A DNA stretch of 64,000 nt, taken from NCBI GenBank assembly GCA_947478865.1, contig CANJXF010000021.1, forward strand, positions 1 to 64,000, read 5' to 3'. How positions within the stretch are numbered: position 1 is the first letter of the stretch; every line of letters starts with the position of its first letter. The position numbers were made by a program, and so were the translations under genes. The notes under the pieces were generated by a model. That model worked only from the letters and a program-made list of their open reading frames with translations. It did not search any database and had not been told where the DNA came from. This stretch comes from Verrucomicrobiales bacterium. GTDB taxonomy: Bacteria > Verrucomicrobiota > Verrucomicrobiia > Limisphaerales > CANJXF01. This document shows, in pieces, positions 8,549 through 19,439 of this stretch.

Positions 8549-9118
8549 TTACACCCTCAGCGAGCCCCGAAATCCCCGGACCGCGTAATAAGACTGCGCG
8601 CCGTTGTGCCCGACGAAGATACGGCCGTAGCGACGCTCCGCATACAACGCGCCGCCGCGTTCGCGGATATCCGGCGGGGTGGCGATCCAAGACGACGTCT
8701 TCGTGTCGAACTCGCCCAGCTTTTGCAGCGCGAGATACTCCTCCTCCGTCAACAGCGCGATGCCCATTTCCGTCGCCATGTCTATCACCGTGGTTTTAGG
8801 GCGAGCCTCCTTCCGCGACAACCAGCCCTCGCGGTCGTAACACACGCTGCGCCGGCCGTCCGGACTTTCCGGCGCGCAATCCATGAACACGAATTCGCCG
8901 GACTTGACCCCCACCACATCCGGTTCGCCGCCGGTGCGTTCCATTTCCGCGAGCGACCACAGCTTGTCCGTCCCGCCGACGCGGGGCTCCAACCGCGCCT
9001 GCACCTTCGCCCAAACCAAACCTGGGTGGCGGCCCATGTTCTTTTCAAACCGGGCTTTCAACGCGCTGAGCAGTTCTTCGCGCTGTTCTGGGGACAAGTC
9101 CCTTTTGATGCTCTTCAT
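8549..9118 (-). CDS. DUF4256-type protein
   Basis: The protein has about 189 residues from MKSIKRDLS. It matches my recollection of the DUF4256 family: LLSALKARFEKNMGRHPGLVW near the start, GGEPDVVGV, FMDCAPESPDGRRSVCYDREG and EMGIALLTEEEYLALQ in the middle, and YGRIFVGHNGAQSYYAVRGFRGSLRV at the end. The function of the family is unknown. An upstream in-frame Met would overlap the next gene, so I use 9118. It appears to be the last of three short leftward genes. Confidence 0.8.
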   Translation of the reverse strand: MKSIKRDLSPEQREELLSALKARFEKNMGRHPGLVWAKVQARLEPRVGGTDKLWSLAEMERTGGEPDVVGVKSGEFVFMDCAPESPDGRRSVCYDREGWLSRKEARPKTTVIDMATEMGIALLTEEEYLALQKLGEFDTKTSSWIATPPDIRERGGALYAERRYGRIFVGHNGAQSYYAVRGFRGSLRV

Positions 9119-9137
9119 AATGTGCCGAAATTCCCGA

Positions 9138-9617
9138 TCACAACCAGCGACGCACCCTGGTCTTGTAGGCGACAAAAGTCTGGCCGAACAGAGCGATCAG
9201 CGCCTTTTCCTCGGGCTCAATTTGGAAGCGATTCATGTAGAAAATGAATACCGGTAGCAGCAGGAACGCAACAAGGTTCGACAGGAAAATGGACCAGCCC
9301 AGCAACACCACGAGAAAACCCAGATACATGGGATTGCGTGTCAGTCGGTAGATGCCCCCATCGACCAGGACCGAAGCCGACCCCGGCTTCAGCGGATTGA
9401 CCGTGGTCTTGGCCCGCCGGAACGATGCGACACCCAGACCGGCTATGATGACCCCGGTTAGCATCAAAATCGCCGCGCACAAGCTCCGGCCTGGAATCAC
9501 AAACGCTGTGGCAGACGTGGCGGCTGAAGCCAGCCACATGAGTGCGCCCGTGAAAGCCACGAGCACAGCCGGCGGAATCTTCAGTTCAAGAATATGCGGT
9601 CGATCGCTCCGGTTCAT
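9138..9617 (-). CDS. Isoprenylcysteine carboxyl methyltransferase-like membrane protein
   Basis: The protein has about 159 residues with four or five hydrophobic segments. The C-terminal half has the ICMT/PEMT-like pattern: LVDGGIYRLTRNPMYLGFLVVLLGW, then FIFYMNRFQIEPEEKALIALFG and a final YKTRVRRWL. The RNPMY and EE motifs form the S-adenosylmethionine pocket in this superfamily. Bacterial members act on unknown small molecules or lipids. The start at MNRSDRP lies 5 bp after the stop of the neighbouring membrane protein, which suggests translational coupling. Confidence 0.85.
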   Translation of the reverse strand: MNRSDRPHILELKIPPAVLVAFTGALMWLASAATSATAFVIPGRSLCAAILMLTGVIIAGLGVASFRRAKTTVNPLKPGSASVLVDGGIYRLTRNPMYLGFLVVLLGWSIFLSNLVAFLLLPVFIFYMNRFQIEPEEKALIALFGQTFVAYKTRVRRWL

Positions 9618-9621
9618 GATG

Positions 9622-10026
9622 CTAGCGCCGCTCCGGACCTTTTGAACGCCGCAGCAGCCATGCAAGATATCCCGCCGCGGTGACGTCGTAGGCAAGACAC
9701 CACCCGGGCCACCACACCGGCACGCCTGGATTGGATATCAAATGACTGTGAAAGAAATCGAAGACGCCATGCGCAAACAAAGCCCCGGCCACCCACCAGA
9801 GATTGAGTTTGAAGCCCAAAACCGAGGCGAGCACGAACCCGGCGATGAAGACACACTCAAGAGCCAACGCGTGCAGCGATCCCCCCATCAGCGCAAACAA
9901 GGCGTAATAGGCGGCAATGACGATCATGACCACCGGATAGAAGGCGCGACTGCGATCAAAACCGACGACCGTGCCAAAGAAAAAGGAAATCGCCAAAGCC
10001 AGAATGACGCCAATCAAGTATTCCAT
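9622..10026 (-). CDS. Small integral membrane protein, DUF6010-like
   Basis: The protein has about 134 residues from MEYLIGVIL and four hydrophobic segments. Its loop HGVFDFFHSHLISNPGVPVWWPGWCLAYD carries His and Asp residues between membrane spans, as I recall from DUF6010 proteins. The assignment is tentative and no function is known. A longer start at 10113 adds a Pro/His-rich stretch that does not look like a protein start. It is the first gene of a three-gene leftward set with the methyltransferase-like protein and the DUF4256 protein. Confidence 0.65.
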   Translation of the reverse strand: MEYLIGVILALAISFFFGTVVGFDRSRAFYPVVMIVIAAYYALFALMGGSLHALALECVFIAGFVLASVLGFKLNLWWVAGALFAHGVFDFFHSHLISNPGVPVWWPGWCLAYDVTAAGYLAWLLRRSKGPERR

Positions 10027-10111
10027 AGTTTTCCGGCAGATTATTGCAAAAAGCTGGGGCGATGTCCACCCGCACACTGGCAGTCGTGGTTGCGGCGGGT
10101 GCGGGTGATGC

Positions 10112-10208
10112 AACCCCGTTGGGGTTGGGAATTATTTTGGCGGATGACCCAGGGTAGTCCCGCGAGGTGGGCCAACCCTGGGCTGAATGATGAAATCCTG
10201 TTGGGATT
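10112..10208. repeat. Intergenic element with three successive hairpins
   Basis: Three inverted repeats follow each other: AACCCC/GGGGTT at 10112-10126, CCCAGGGT (10148-10155) with ACCCTGGG (10175-10182), and AATCC/GGATT at 10194-10208. This arrangement resembles dispersed intergenic repeats of verrucomicrobial and planctomycete genomes. No second copy was noticed in the window. It lies between divergent ends of two leftward genes and has no clear coding potential. Confidence 0.5.
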
Positions 10209-10235
10209 CCGGAAGACAGAAAACCTACCAGACTC

Positions 10236-11177
10236 CTAAGCCGGATTCTTTTTCAAAAACCCCTCGCGTAATTCCGCTAGAAACTTGCCCGACTCTGTCC
10301 GCCAGGAGGTCCAACCATTAACCGTTTGGCGTGCGCTGCCAGCTTTATTGATGAAATAAATCGCAGCATAGCTGGGGCTGCTGAAACTCTGACCATCGGC
10401 GCGCAGAGAACCGTCGTCTTGGACGATCGCCTCGTAAGTTTTGCGATCCTCGTTGGTGTGCTTGCGCTTGTAGCTCATCAGCAACTTGCTTCCGACTTTC
10501 AAGATATTTGCTTGCAGCAAATCTTGAAGCGTAACGTCGTAGAATTTAATTCCACCGCCGCTGGCTGCCTCTTCCTCTTCATGGCTGTCGAAGGCAGGTC
10601 TATACTCTTCTGGTAACTCGTAGATGATATTGCTCGGATTCTCGAGATCGACATGCTTCCGAACGATCCAGAGCTTTGTTTCGAGCTTCACTGAGGTTGA
10701 CGCCCACTCACGCAGATCAGCCGAAACGGCGTCGATCGGCATGCCGAGCAGAGGTTGGGTCGCCAGAATTTCGTCGAGCACCTTTCTGATATCAATCGGC
10801 TCGATGTCCTCTTCCTCAAACTTCCTACGGATCGCGTCATCATCACGAACCAACGCGATGATGCGCTCAATCAAGTAGCGTTTGGAATCGGGCTTCAGCG
10901 CTGCGGTTATTTGTTTTGCCACTTGTGGAGCGATGTGACTCCAGACGCTATGCTTCGCAAGCTCTGCCTCAACGATGAACCATTGTTTGTTGGCAACGTC
11001 GAACGCAAACCCGTCCGGAATTGTTGCCGCACCATCTGGTGTTGAGATTTTCCCCTTCGGCAAATAGATCGACGACGGTCCGAAGATATACTCGTAGTTT
11101 TGCACTACGACGTTTTCCAACTCCTCCTCTGACTCAAAAGGAGCTTGAACGAAGCGCGTTGAGGAAGCGATTAGCAT
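10236..11177 (-). CDS. Putative PD-(D/E)XK nuclease-like protein with RAMA-type C-terminal domain
   Basis: The 313-residue protein has two parts. The N-terminal 100 residues contain EEELENVVVQNYEYIFG, then TIPDGFAFD and QWFIVEAELAKHS. The Asp and Glu-x-Glu-(x2)-Lys spacing is that of PD-(D/E)XK nucleases. The C-terminal 90 residues (VGSKLLMSYKRK, YEAIVQDDGSLRADGQSFSSPSYAA, TVNGWTSWRT) resemble the RAMA domain, which accompanies restriction and modification systems and is thought to read modified DNA. It stands alone, so it could be a solitary type IV-like restriction or nucleic-acid-sensing protein. Catalysis is inferred from motifs only. Confidence 0.6.
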   Translation of the reverse strand: MLIASSTRFVQAPFESEEELENVVVQNYEYIFGPSSIYLPKGKISTPDGAATIPDGFAFDVANKQWFIVEAELAKHSVWSHIAPQVAKQITAALKPDSKRYLIERIIALVRDDDAIRRKFEEEDIEPIDIRKVLDEILATQPLLGMPIDAVSADLREWASTSVKLETKLWIVRKHVDLENPSNIIYELPEEYRPAFDSHEEEEAASGGGIKFYDVTLQDLLQANILKVGSKLLMSYKRKHTNEDRKTYEAIVQDDGSLRADGQSFSSPSYAAIYFINKAGSARQTVNGWTSWRTESGKFLAELREGFLKKNPA

Positions 11178-11195
11178 GTGGCGGTAATACCAGAC

Positions 11196-13175
<1,980 letters not shown>

Positions 13176-13232
13176 CTAAATGTCCGGGGAACTTTGGCGA
13201 AGAAATTTTGTGCGAAGCACTGTGGCCGTGCG

Positions 13233-13337
13233 CTAGCACTTTCCTACGCCAGCATTACCTGGATCAGGTTCTAGGGTCTGCCGCACTCCCGCGCGACACT
13301 CTCAGCCTTGATTAAACGGTTGGCTCCCCAACAGGTG
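13233..13337 (-). promoter_or_regulatory. TPP riboswitch (THI element) upstream of thiC
   Basis: Read on the minus strand, the segment has the conserved TPP aptamer blocks in order: TTGGGGAGCC, then GGCTGAGAG, then GACCCTAGAACCTGATC, and a closing GGTAATGCTGGCGTAGGAAA. These form the pyrimidine- and pyrophosphate-sensing arms. The aptamer ends about 70 bp before the thiC start. Excess thiamine pyrophosphate should lower thiC expression. I could not tell whether control is by termination or by hiding the start region. Confidence 0.95.
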
Positions 13338-13446
13338 CGAAATTAAGTCTCTGAAACTCGCGCGTCAAGCATGGTAAAACCAGCGTGCTTTCGCTGATGG
13401 AGAGATCTGCGGATCGCATTCGTGAATCGGGAGCAGCGGAATTATT

Positions 13447-14829
13447 TTACAGCAACGTTCCGTGCAGAATTGCGTAAGCGATCGTGAAGTAAATCACGAG
13501 GCCGGTAACATCGACCAGCGTGGCAACGAACGGCGCCGACGACACCGCAGGATCCAGCCCCAAACGACGCAGGACAAACGGCAACATCGAACCGGCAATG
13601 CTTCCGAACAAAACGACGCCGATCAGACTGCAACCAATCGCCGATGCGACCAGTAAGTAATGTGCGCCGTAATCGCGAAACCCAAAATAGTGCCAGGTCA
13701 AAATGCGGATGATTCCCAGCGCGGCAAGCACGCAGCCGAGCGAAAAGCCGGTGAATAATTCGCGACTTAAAACCCGCCACCAATCGCGCAAGGCCACGTC
13801 GCGAACGGCCATGGCGCGGATGATCAGCGACGTCGCTTGCGAACCAGAATTGCCCCCACTGGAAATAATCAACGGAATGAACGAGCCAAGCACGATGGCA
13901 CGCGCCAACTCGCCTTCAAAATGGTTCATCGCCGACGCCGTCAGCATTTCGCCGAAGAATAAAATCGAGAGCCACCCTGCCCGCTTTTTGATCATCGAGA
14001 AAACTCCGATGCTCAAATAGGGAGCATCGAGCGCTTCCATACCGCCCAATTTTTGAATGTCTTCCGTATTCTCCTTTTCGATCAAATCAAGCACGTCATC
14101 GACGGTCAACACACCGACAAGTTTATCGTGCGAATCCAAGACCGGAAGCATCGTCATGTCGTATTTCTTGAAGGTCGCGATCGCGGTTTCCTGGTCATCC
14201 GTCGCGCGCAACGCATGAAATTGGTTTTCGAAAATTTCCGAAACCGGCGTTTCCAAATCGCTTACGACCAAATTTCGCAACCGCACCAAGTCGACCAGCC
14301 GACCCTTTTCATCGACGACGTAGAGCTGGTTTAAAGTTTCGCGGTTGCGTCCCTTTTTCCGCAAAGCAGCGAGAACTTCAGCCACATTCCAGTTGTGCTG
14401 GATTGCGACGTATTCCGGCGTCATGCGTCGGCCGATGGAGTCCTTTGGATAGCCCAGCAGATCGGCGGCGACTTTCCGTTTCTCGGGCGAGAGAAGATCC
14501 AAAAATTTTTGCGTGGCGGCGGCGGGCAGTTCCTCCAGCAAGGCCGTGCGATCGTCGGGAGAAAGCTCGTTGAGAATGTTGGCGACTTGTTCGTTGCCAA
14601 GGGCGTGAATCAGCTGCTCCTGGTCTTCCACGCTCAGGTATTCGAAAACATCCGCAGCCAGGTCATGGGGCAAAATGCGCAGGAGAACGGCTTTGTCGTC
14701 CGGGCTAAGATCGGCCAGGATTTCCGCGATGTCCGGCGCGGGAAACTCGATGAGAATGGTGCGGAGTTGAGCAAAATTACGTTGCTCAATCAGTTCCGCC
14801 AATTCCGGTTGCAAAAGATTGCCGATCAC
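13447..14829 (-). CDS. mgtE: Magnesium transporter MgtE
   Basis: The protein has about 460 residues. An N-terminal superhelical domain (LLQPELAELIEQRN to KRKVAADLLGYP) is followed by two CBS domains (IGRRMTPEYVAIQHNWNVAEVL; MTMLPVLDSHDKLVGVLTVDDVLDLI) and five membrane spans with SGGNSGSQATSLIIRAMA, the conserved pore region. The cytosolic domains gate the channel by sensing magnesium. An ATG at 14889 lies inside the terminator hairpin of the gene before it, so I prefer the GTG at 14829 (VIGNLLQPE). It is transcribed leftward, upstream of thiC but separated from it by the riboswitch. Confidence 0.9.
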   Translation of the reverse strand: MIGNLLQPELAELIEQRNFAQLRTILIEFPAPDIAEILADLSPDDKAVLLRILPHDLAADVFEYLSVEDQEQLIHALGNEQVANILNELSPDDRTALLEELPAAATQKFLDLLSPEKRKVAADLLGYPKDSIGRRMTPEYVAIQHNWNVAEVLAALRKKGRNRETLNQLYVVDEKGRLVDLVRLRNLVVSDLETPVSEIFENQFHALRATDDQETAIATFKKYDMTMLPVLDSHDKLVGVLTVDDVLDLIEKENTEDIQKLGGMEALDAPYLSIGVFSMIKKRAGWLSILFFGEMLTASAMNHFEGELARAIVLGSFIPLIISSGGNSGSQATSLIIRAMAVRDVALRDWWRVLSRELFTGFSLGCVLAALGIIRILTWHYFGFRDYGAHYLLVASAIGCSLIGVVLFGSIAGSMLPFVLRRLGLDPAVSSAPFVATLVDVTGLVIYFTIAYAILHGTLL

Positions 14830-14860
14830 AAGACGTATGGAAGCAGTCTTCGCGGGGAAT

Positions 14861-14897
14861 AAAAACAAAAAAGCCGTTCCGCATCGCACGGAACGGC
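14861..14897 (-). terminator. Intrinsic terminator after the A-type Fe-S carrier gene
   Basis: On the minus strand GCCGTTCC and GGAACGGC form a perfect 8-bp stem around an 8- to 9-nt loop, followed by TTTTTTG. It lies 28 bp past the stop of the Fe-S carrier gene and separates it from mgtE. Confidence 0.9.
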
Positions 14898-14924
14898 GTT
14901 AGCTGGCCTTGCAGCCTCTGCTGC

Positions 14925-15272
14925 CTAGGCCTCGAAAGATTTCCCGCAGCCGCAACTTTGTTTGGCTTGAGGATTGGTGATTTTGAATCCACCGCCGGTC
15001 AGCGCGTCGGAAAAATCGACCACCGAACCGCGCAGATAATTTGCACTGAACGGGTCCACTAATACTGCAACGCCGTGCAGCTCAACCGTGTTGTCATCGG
15101 GACGTTTTTCATCAAAAACCATTCCGTATTGCATGCCGGAACAACCGCCGCCTTCGACATAAACGCGCAAGCCTTTGCCAGCGTTTTCTTTTTCGCGGGC
15201 GAGCATCGATTTGATTTCGGTCGCGGCACTTTCGGTGACAGTTACTACGGCTTCGGTCTCGGTAGAATTCAT
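14925..15272 (-). CDS. erpA: A-type iron-sulfur cluster carrier (ErpA/IscA-like)
   Basis: The 115-residue protein is an A-type carrier that holds Fe-S clusters and passes them to target enzymes. The three conserved cysteines are in GGGCSGMQYGM and SCGCGKSF at the C-terminus. Further family marks are LRVYVEGGG, VLVDPFSANYLRGSVVDF and GGGFKITNPQAK. The symbol reflects the closest general type. IscA or SufA would be equally compatible. It is a single gene with its own terminator. No isc or suf operon is nearby. Confidence 0.9.
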   Translation of the reverse strand: MNSTETEAVVTVTESAATEIKSMLAREKENAGKGLRVYVEGGGCSGMQYGMVFDEKRPDDNTVELHGVAVLVDPFSANYLRGSVVDFSDALTGGGFKITNPQAKQSCGCGKSFEA

Positions 15273-15496
15273 ATAACGTTTGTATATTAACGGAGGGAAA
15301 AATGCGTGTCAAACGCGGTTGTTTTCGCTGAAGCTTCCGGCCATCACCGGCCAGAACTTTTTTACCGGCCCCTGGCGCAACCGACTGGAGGTTGACTTCC
15401 ACCGCAAATGCGTCAGATGGAATCAGGTCGCGCCTGAAGCCAGGGTGCCATGCTTCCCCGAGTTGAACTTCCCCACGTCGGAGGCAGGGTGAAGAG

Positions 15497-15991
15497 GTGA
15501 ATCCAAACAAAAAAACAAAACCGCGGGCGGCAACCCAGGATATTCTTGGCGAAACCGTGATCCAAAACATCCACGGCCGCTGGAAAAAGCAATACCGTCG
15601 CCTTGCGGAACTGCGCGACTTGTTCCGCGCCAAACGTGAAACGATGTCGAAGGATGCGACCGAAGACCTGCCCAATTTCAGCATGCACATGGCCAACGCC
15701 GGGACCGACGCCTACGACCGGGATTGGGCGTTGAGCATGCTTTCCTCGGAGCAGAACGCCCTCTACGAAATCGAGCAGGCGATGAATCGCATTATCGAAA
15801 ACACCTATGGAATCTGCGAGATCACCGGCCAGCCGATCGCGCCCGAGCGCCTCGAAGCCATTCCCTGGACCCGGTTTTCCGCGGAAGCCGAGCGGCAGTT
15901 AGAAAAAGAAGGAAAAGTGGAGATGACCAAACTCGGGGGACGCCATTCCGCTTTTGAACCGGAGCCACCGCCGGAGAAGGAAGCCGAGTAG
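15497..15991 (+). CDS. TraR/DksA-family protein with degenerate zinc finger
   Basis: The 164-residue protein has a coiled-coil helix (residues about 20-105), a central DYDRDWALSML-type turn and a DksA-like C-terminal motif YGICEITGQPIAPERLEAIPWTRF. Such proteins bind RNA polymerase in the secondary channel and adjust transcription with ppGpp. Only one of the four zinc-ligand cysteines is kept; the second is Thr and the later pair is replaced by Ser/Ala. The fold may be held together without zinc, as in some DksA and YteA-like proteins. It is monocistronic. A Pro/Glu-rich tail ends the protein. Confidence 0.8.
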   Translation: MNPNKKTKPRAATQDILGETVIQNIHGRWKKQYRRLAELRDLFRAKRETMSKDATEDLPNFSMHMANAGTDAYDRDWALSMLSSEQNALYEIEQAMNRIIENTYGICEITGQPIAPERLEAIPWTRFSAEAERQLEKEGKVEMTKLGGRHSAFEPEPPPEKEAE

Positions 15992-16107
15992 GGTTTAACG
16001 GGCCGGTCGATTTGCGCGGACTACAGGAAATAAGCGCGCGAGATCACGTGCGCTGGCTCAAGGCATTTTATACCAGCCTCGCCGCGGGCTTTCCTCACGT
16101 TGCCCTC

Positions 16108-17079
16108 TTAGTCCACGTATCCGTTGGGATGTTTTTGATGCCAGGTCCACGCCGTCGTGACGATGTCCTCGAGCTTCGGATATTGCGGTTTCCAACCGAG
16201 TTCCTGCTTGGCCTTGTCCGCAGCAGCGACCAACTTCGGCGGATCGCCGGCACGGCGCGGCTTCTCAATGGCCGGAATCGCTTTGCCTGAAACTTTTTCG
16301 CACATCCTGATCACGTCGCGAACGGAGTAACCATCGCCGTTTCCTAAATTGTAAAACCCGCTCTTGCCCGGCGTGAGGGCTTGGAGATGCGCCTGCGCCA
16401 GATCGATGATGTGGATGTAGTCGCGAATGGCCGTTCCGTCCGGCGTGGGATAATCCGTGCCGTAAATTTCGCATTGTGGCGTCTGCCCGAGCGCGACGCG
16501 CAGCACGTTTGGAATCAAATGGGTTTCGATGCGATGATGCTCGCCAAATTTTCCGCTCGCACCCGCCGCGTTGAAATAGCGGAACGCAATAAACTCCAAG
16601 CCAAAAATCTGCTGATACCAGCTGAGAATTTTTTCAAACATCAACTTGGACTCGCCGTAAGGATTAATCGGACGTTGCGGGAGATCCTCGGTCATCGGCA
16701 CGCGATCGGGCGGGCCGTAGGTGGCGCAGGTGGAACTGAAAACAAACTTCTTCACGCCCGCTTCCACGGCTCCATCGAGCAAATTGATTCCGCTGCCGAC
16801 GTTATTGCGAAAGTATTTGCCCGGATTCGTCATCGATTCGCCGACCAACGCATGCGCCGCGAAATGAATAATCGCGTCGGGTTTCGCGCGCTTGATCGCG
16901 CCCATGGTGATTTCGCGGTCGCCCAGATTTCCCTCGATGAATTCCGCGCGCGAATCGACGGCGGAACGATGACCTTCCGAAAGGTTGTCAAACACCACCA
17001 CATTATGTTTGGCGTTGAGCGCTTCTTCGACAAAGACCGAACCGATGTAGCCCGCCCCGCCAGTGACAAACAATTTCAT
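16108..17079 (-). CDS. galE: UDP-glucose 4-epimerase
   Basis: This extended short-chain dehydrogenase has about 323 residues. It binds NAD through GGAGYIGS near the N-terminus and interconverts UDP-glucose and UDP-galactose. The catalytic Ser/Thr is in FSSTCATYG and the YxxxK motif in INPYGESKLMFEK. Substrate-site marks are FRYFNAAGA, IYGTDYPTPDGTAIRDYIH and RRAGDPPKLVA. I chose MKLFVTGGAG as start because the 27 residues before it are not conserved in the family. It sits next to a sensor kinase gene on the same strand with a 53-bp gap but no clear link. Confidence 0.93.
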   Translation of the reverse strand: MKLFVTGGAGYIGSVFVEEALNAKHNVVVFDNLSEGHRSAVDSRAEFIEGNLGDREITMGAIKRAKPDAIIHFAAHALVGESMTNPGKYFRNNVGSGINLLDGAVEAGVKKFVFSSTCATYGPPDRVPMTEDLPQRPINPYGESKLMFEKILSWYQQIFGLEFIAFRYFNAAGASGKFGEHHRIETHLIPNVLRVALGQTPQCEIYGTDYPTPDGTAIRDYIHIIDLAQAHLQALTPGKSGFYNLGNGDGYSVRDVIRMCEKVSGKAIPAIEKPRRAGDPPKLVAAADKAKQELGWKPQYPKLEDIVTTAWTWHQKHPNGYVD

Positions 17080-17132
17080 GATCAATGAAACTAGGTTAGC
17101 TCCGCATTTCGGACAACGCCAATTCGCTGGAA

Positions 17133-19439
17133 TTATGCCGCACGGTGAAATTCGACCCAAAAGCGGCTTCCTTGGCCGGGTTCAGATTCGAAGCCCACTT
17201 TGCCTTTCATGCGCTCGACTACTTTTCGAACCAGCGCCAGTCCGATGCCGGTTCCTTCATACTGTTTGCTCAATCTTTGAAACATGACGAACACACGCTG
17301 TTGCTGTTCCGGATCAATGCCGATGCCGTTGTCTTCGACCCAGAGCCGCACCATCATCTCGTCGCGCGACACCGCCCAGATTCGCACGATGGGCGACTTG
17401 CCTGCCTCCACGAATTTCACGGCGTTGCCCAGCAGGTTGGAAAAGCATTGCGTTAATCCGGCTTTGTTTCCTTTGACCAATGGCAAGATGCCTTCAATCC
17501 GGATTTCTGCCTGTGGCGGTTGAAATTGCGGATAGGAATCAATCATGCCACGCAGCAGCGCATCGACGTCGACCGATTCCAACGTGAATTCCTCCTGAAC
17601 AACTTTGCTGTAGTTGAGTGCATCCGTGATCAGGCTGTCCATGCGACTGGCTGAGTCCACGATGCGGTGCAAATAATCGCGCCCCGCGTTATCAAGCTGG
17701 GAGTCGTATTCTTCACGGAGAATTTGGCCGAAAGCCTGCAAAGCGCGCAGCGGGGCGCGCATGTCATGGGTGATCGTGTAAGAGAAATGTTCCAGTTCAC
17801 CAATGGTATCGCGGAGTTTGGCCGTGCGTTCCTGAACGCGTTGCTCCAGTTCCAGATTCTTGTTGGCGAGCTCATCGCGCATCCGGCGCAAGGCCTGTTC
17901 GGCGCGTTTCCGTTCCGTGATATCCGATATAAAAGCAAATACTCCACACACCTCTCCGTCGGCTGACTTCTCGGGAACCAAGGTTACCTCGGCATGGCGA
18001 AGCCCGATTTGAGGCAGGCACATCGGCCCCTCGAAATGGACCCGTTCACCCTCCAAGGCTCCGCACAAGTAGGGCTCCCGGTGGCGAAACACTTCGTCGC
18101 CTAAAAGCTCCCGGAGCGGGACGTTTGTGGGATAACGGCCATACCATTCGAGAAAAAGGGCGTTGCCGAATTGGTAAACCAGGTTGCAATCCAAGTAGCC
18201 GATCAGCATGGGCGCGTTGTCGGCAACCAATCGAAGGCGGCGCTCGCTGGCGAACAACGCGGCCCCCGTCTTTTTGCGTTCGGTGATCTCCACCACCACG
18301 ACCACGACGCAGGGCTGTGGCGCATCGATTCGCGGCTGATAAATCACCTCGTAAACCTGTTCCTCGCCGTCGCGTGGGTAGCGAAGTTCATACATCACGC
18401 GTTCCCCGGCAAAGGCCCGGTTTAATCGAGGGCAAACCTGGTCGTAAACGGGACCAAGAATATCGGCAATGCTTCGCCCGATTATCTCCGCATCGGGCAA
18501 ACGAAGCATGATCAGGTAAGCGGAATTGGCGTAGAGATAGCGCCGCTCCGGGCTGACCAGAACCAAGCCCACGCGCGCTTCGTCGGTCACGGTGCGAAGC
18601 AATGCCTCGCGCTCCAGAATGCGTTGTTTTGCCAGAACGTGTTCGGAAATATCGATGAAATAACAGACGATCCCATACCGCCCGTCGGGCAACGTGACGC
18701 GGTGAATTTCCCAATCGTAATATTCCTGTGCGCCGGTATCGAGGCGGCCTTCGGCGAACCCCGTCACAAAATGCGGCTCCCCGGTTTTCAATGTGTGCCG
18801 AAAACGGGTGACGATTTCTTCGGCTGTCTGCGGCGGCCAGATGGCGCGGATGACTTTAACGAAATCCTGTCCAATGTGATTCTCGATATTGCGGAACACC
18901 GGCCCGGCCTTGGAATTCACCAGTGAGAGGCGAAAGTCGGAATCCACCAGATACATGCCGATCGGCGAGTGTTCAATAAGCGCAAACCGCTGAGCTTCGC
19001 TGTTGCGCAACGCTATCTCTGATCTCCTCCGTTCCGTGATGTCATTAAAAATGATGGCAACTTTTCGCTCTTCCGGCCAGCCGACGCGAAATGCATTTAC
19101 TTCAAACCAGCGGTGATCGAGTTGCGCGGTCTCATTGACCAATCGAACCGGCTCACCGGTCAGAGCGACTTTGCCATAAAGATCAAACCAATATTGTTCG
19201 TTTTGCGGTATTAGCTCGCGCACCCTTTTGCCCACGACTGATTTCAGCCCGGTATGGTTTTCAAACGCGGAGTTGACCTCCAGAAAACGATAATCAATCG
19301 GCCTGTCGCACTGATCAAATAACATCTCAATGATGCAGAATCCCTGGTCCATTGATTCAAGGACGCCGCGGTAAACATCCATGGATATATCTGGTTTGGA
19401 TCGGTTCGGCGACAACACCGTTTCAAATTGCTTAAGCAT
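17133..19439 (-). CDS. Soluble sensor histidine kinase with multiple PAS domains
   Basis: The protein has about 768 residues from the chosen ATG, which has an AGGCGAG ribosome-binding site. It has four PAS-type modules between residues about 20 and 510, each ending in a DITER or DISEH motif. A coiled coil (LANKNLELEQRVQERTAKL) leads to the HisKA domain with the phospho-acceptor His558 in ITHDMRAPLRAL. The ATPase domain has NLLGNAVKF, EDNGIGIDP and GTGIGLALV. There are no membrane spans, so it senses an internal signal such as redox state or a small ligand. No response regulator is adjacent. Confidence 0.92.
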   Translation of the reverse strand: MLKQFETVLSPNRSKPDISMDVYRGVLESMDQGFCIIEMLFDQCDRPIDYRFLEVNSAFENHTGLKSVVGKRVRELIPQNEQYWFDLYGKVALTGEPVRLVNETAQLDHRWFEVNAFRVGWPEERKVAIIFNDITERRRSEIALRNSEAQRFALIEHSPIGMYLVDSDFRLSLVNSKAGPVFRNIENHIGQDFVKVIRAIWPPQTAEEIVTRFRHTLKTGEPHFVTGFAEGRLDTGAQEYYDWEIHRVTLPDGRYGIVCYFIDISEHVLAKQRILEREALLRTVTDEARVGLVLVSPERRYLYANSAYLIMLRLPDAEIIGRSIADILGPVYDQVCPRLNRAFAGERVMYELRYPRDGEEQVYEVIYQPRIDAPQPCVVVVVVEITERKKTGAALFASERRLRLVADNAPMLIGYLDCNLVYQFGNALFLEWYGRYPTNVPLRELLGDEVFRHREPYLCGALEGERVHFEGPMCLPQIGLRHAEVTLVPEKSADGEVCGVFAFISDITERKRAEQALRRMRDELANKNLELEQRVQERTAKLRDTIGELEHFSYTITHDMRAPLRALQAFGQILREEYDSQLDNAGRDYLHRIVDSASRMDSLITDALNYSKVVQEEFTLESVDVDALLRGMIDSYPQFQPPQAEIRIEGILPLVKGNKAGLTQCFSNLLGNAVKFVEAGKSPIVRIWAVSRDEMMVRLWVEDNGIGIDPEQQQRVFVMFQRLSKQYEGTGIGLALVRKVVERMKGKVGFESEPGQGSRFWVEFHRAA

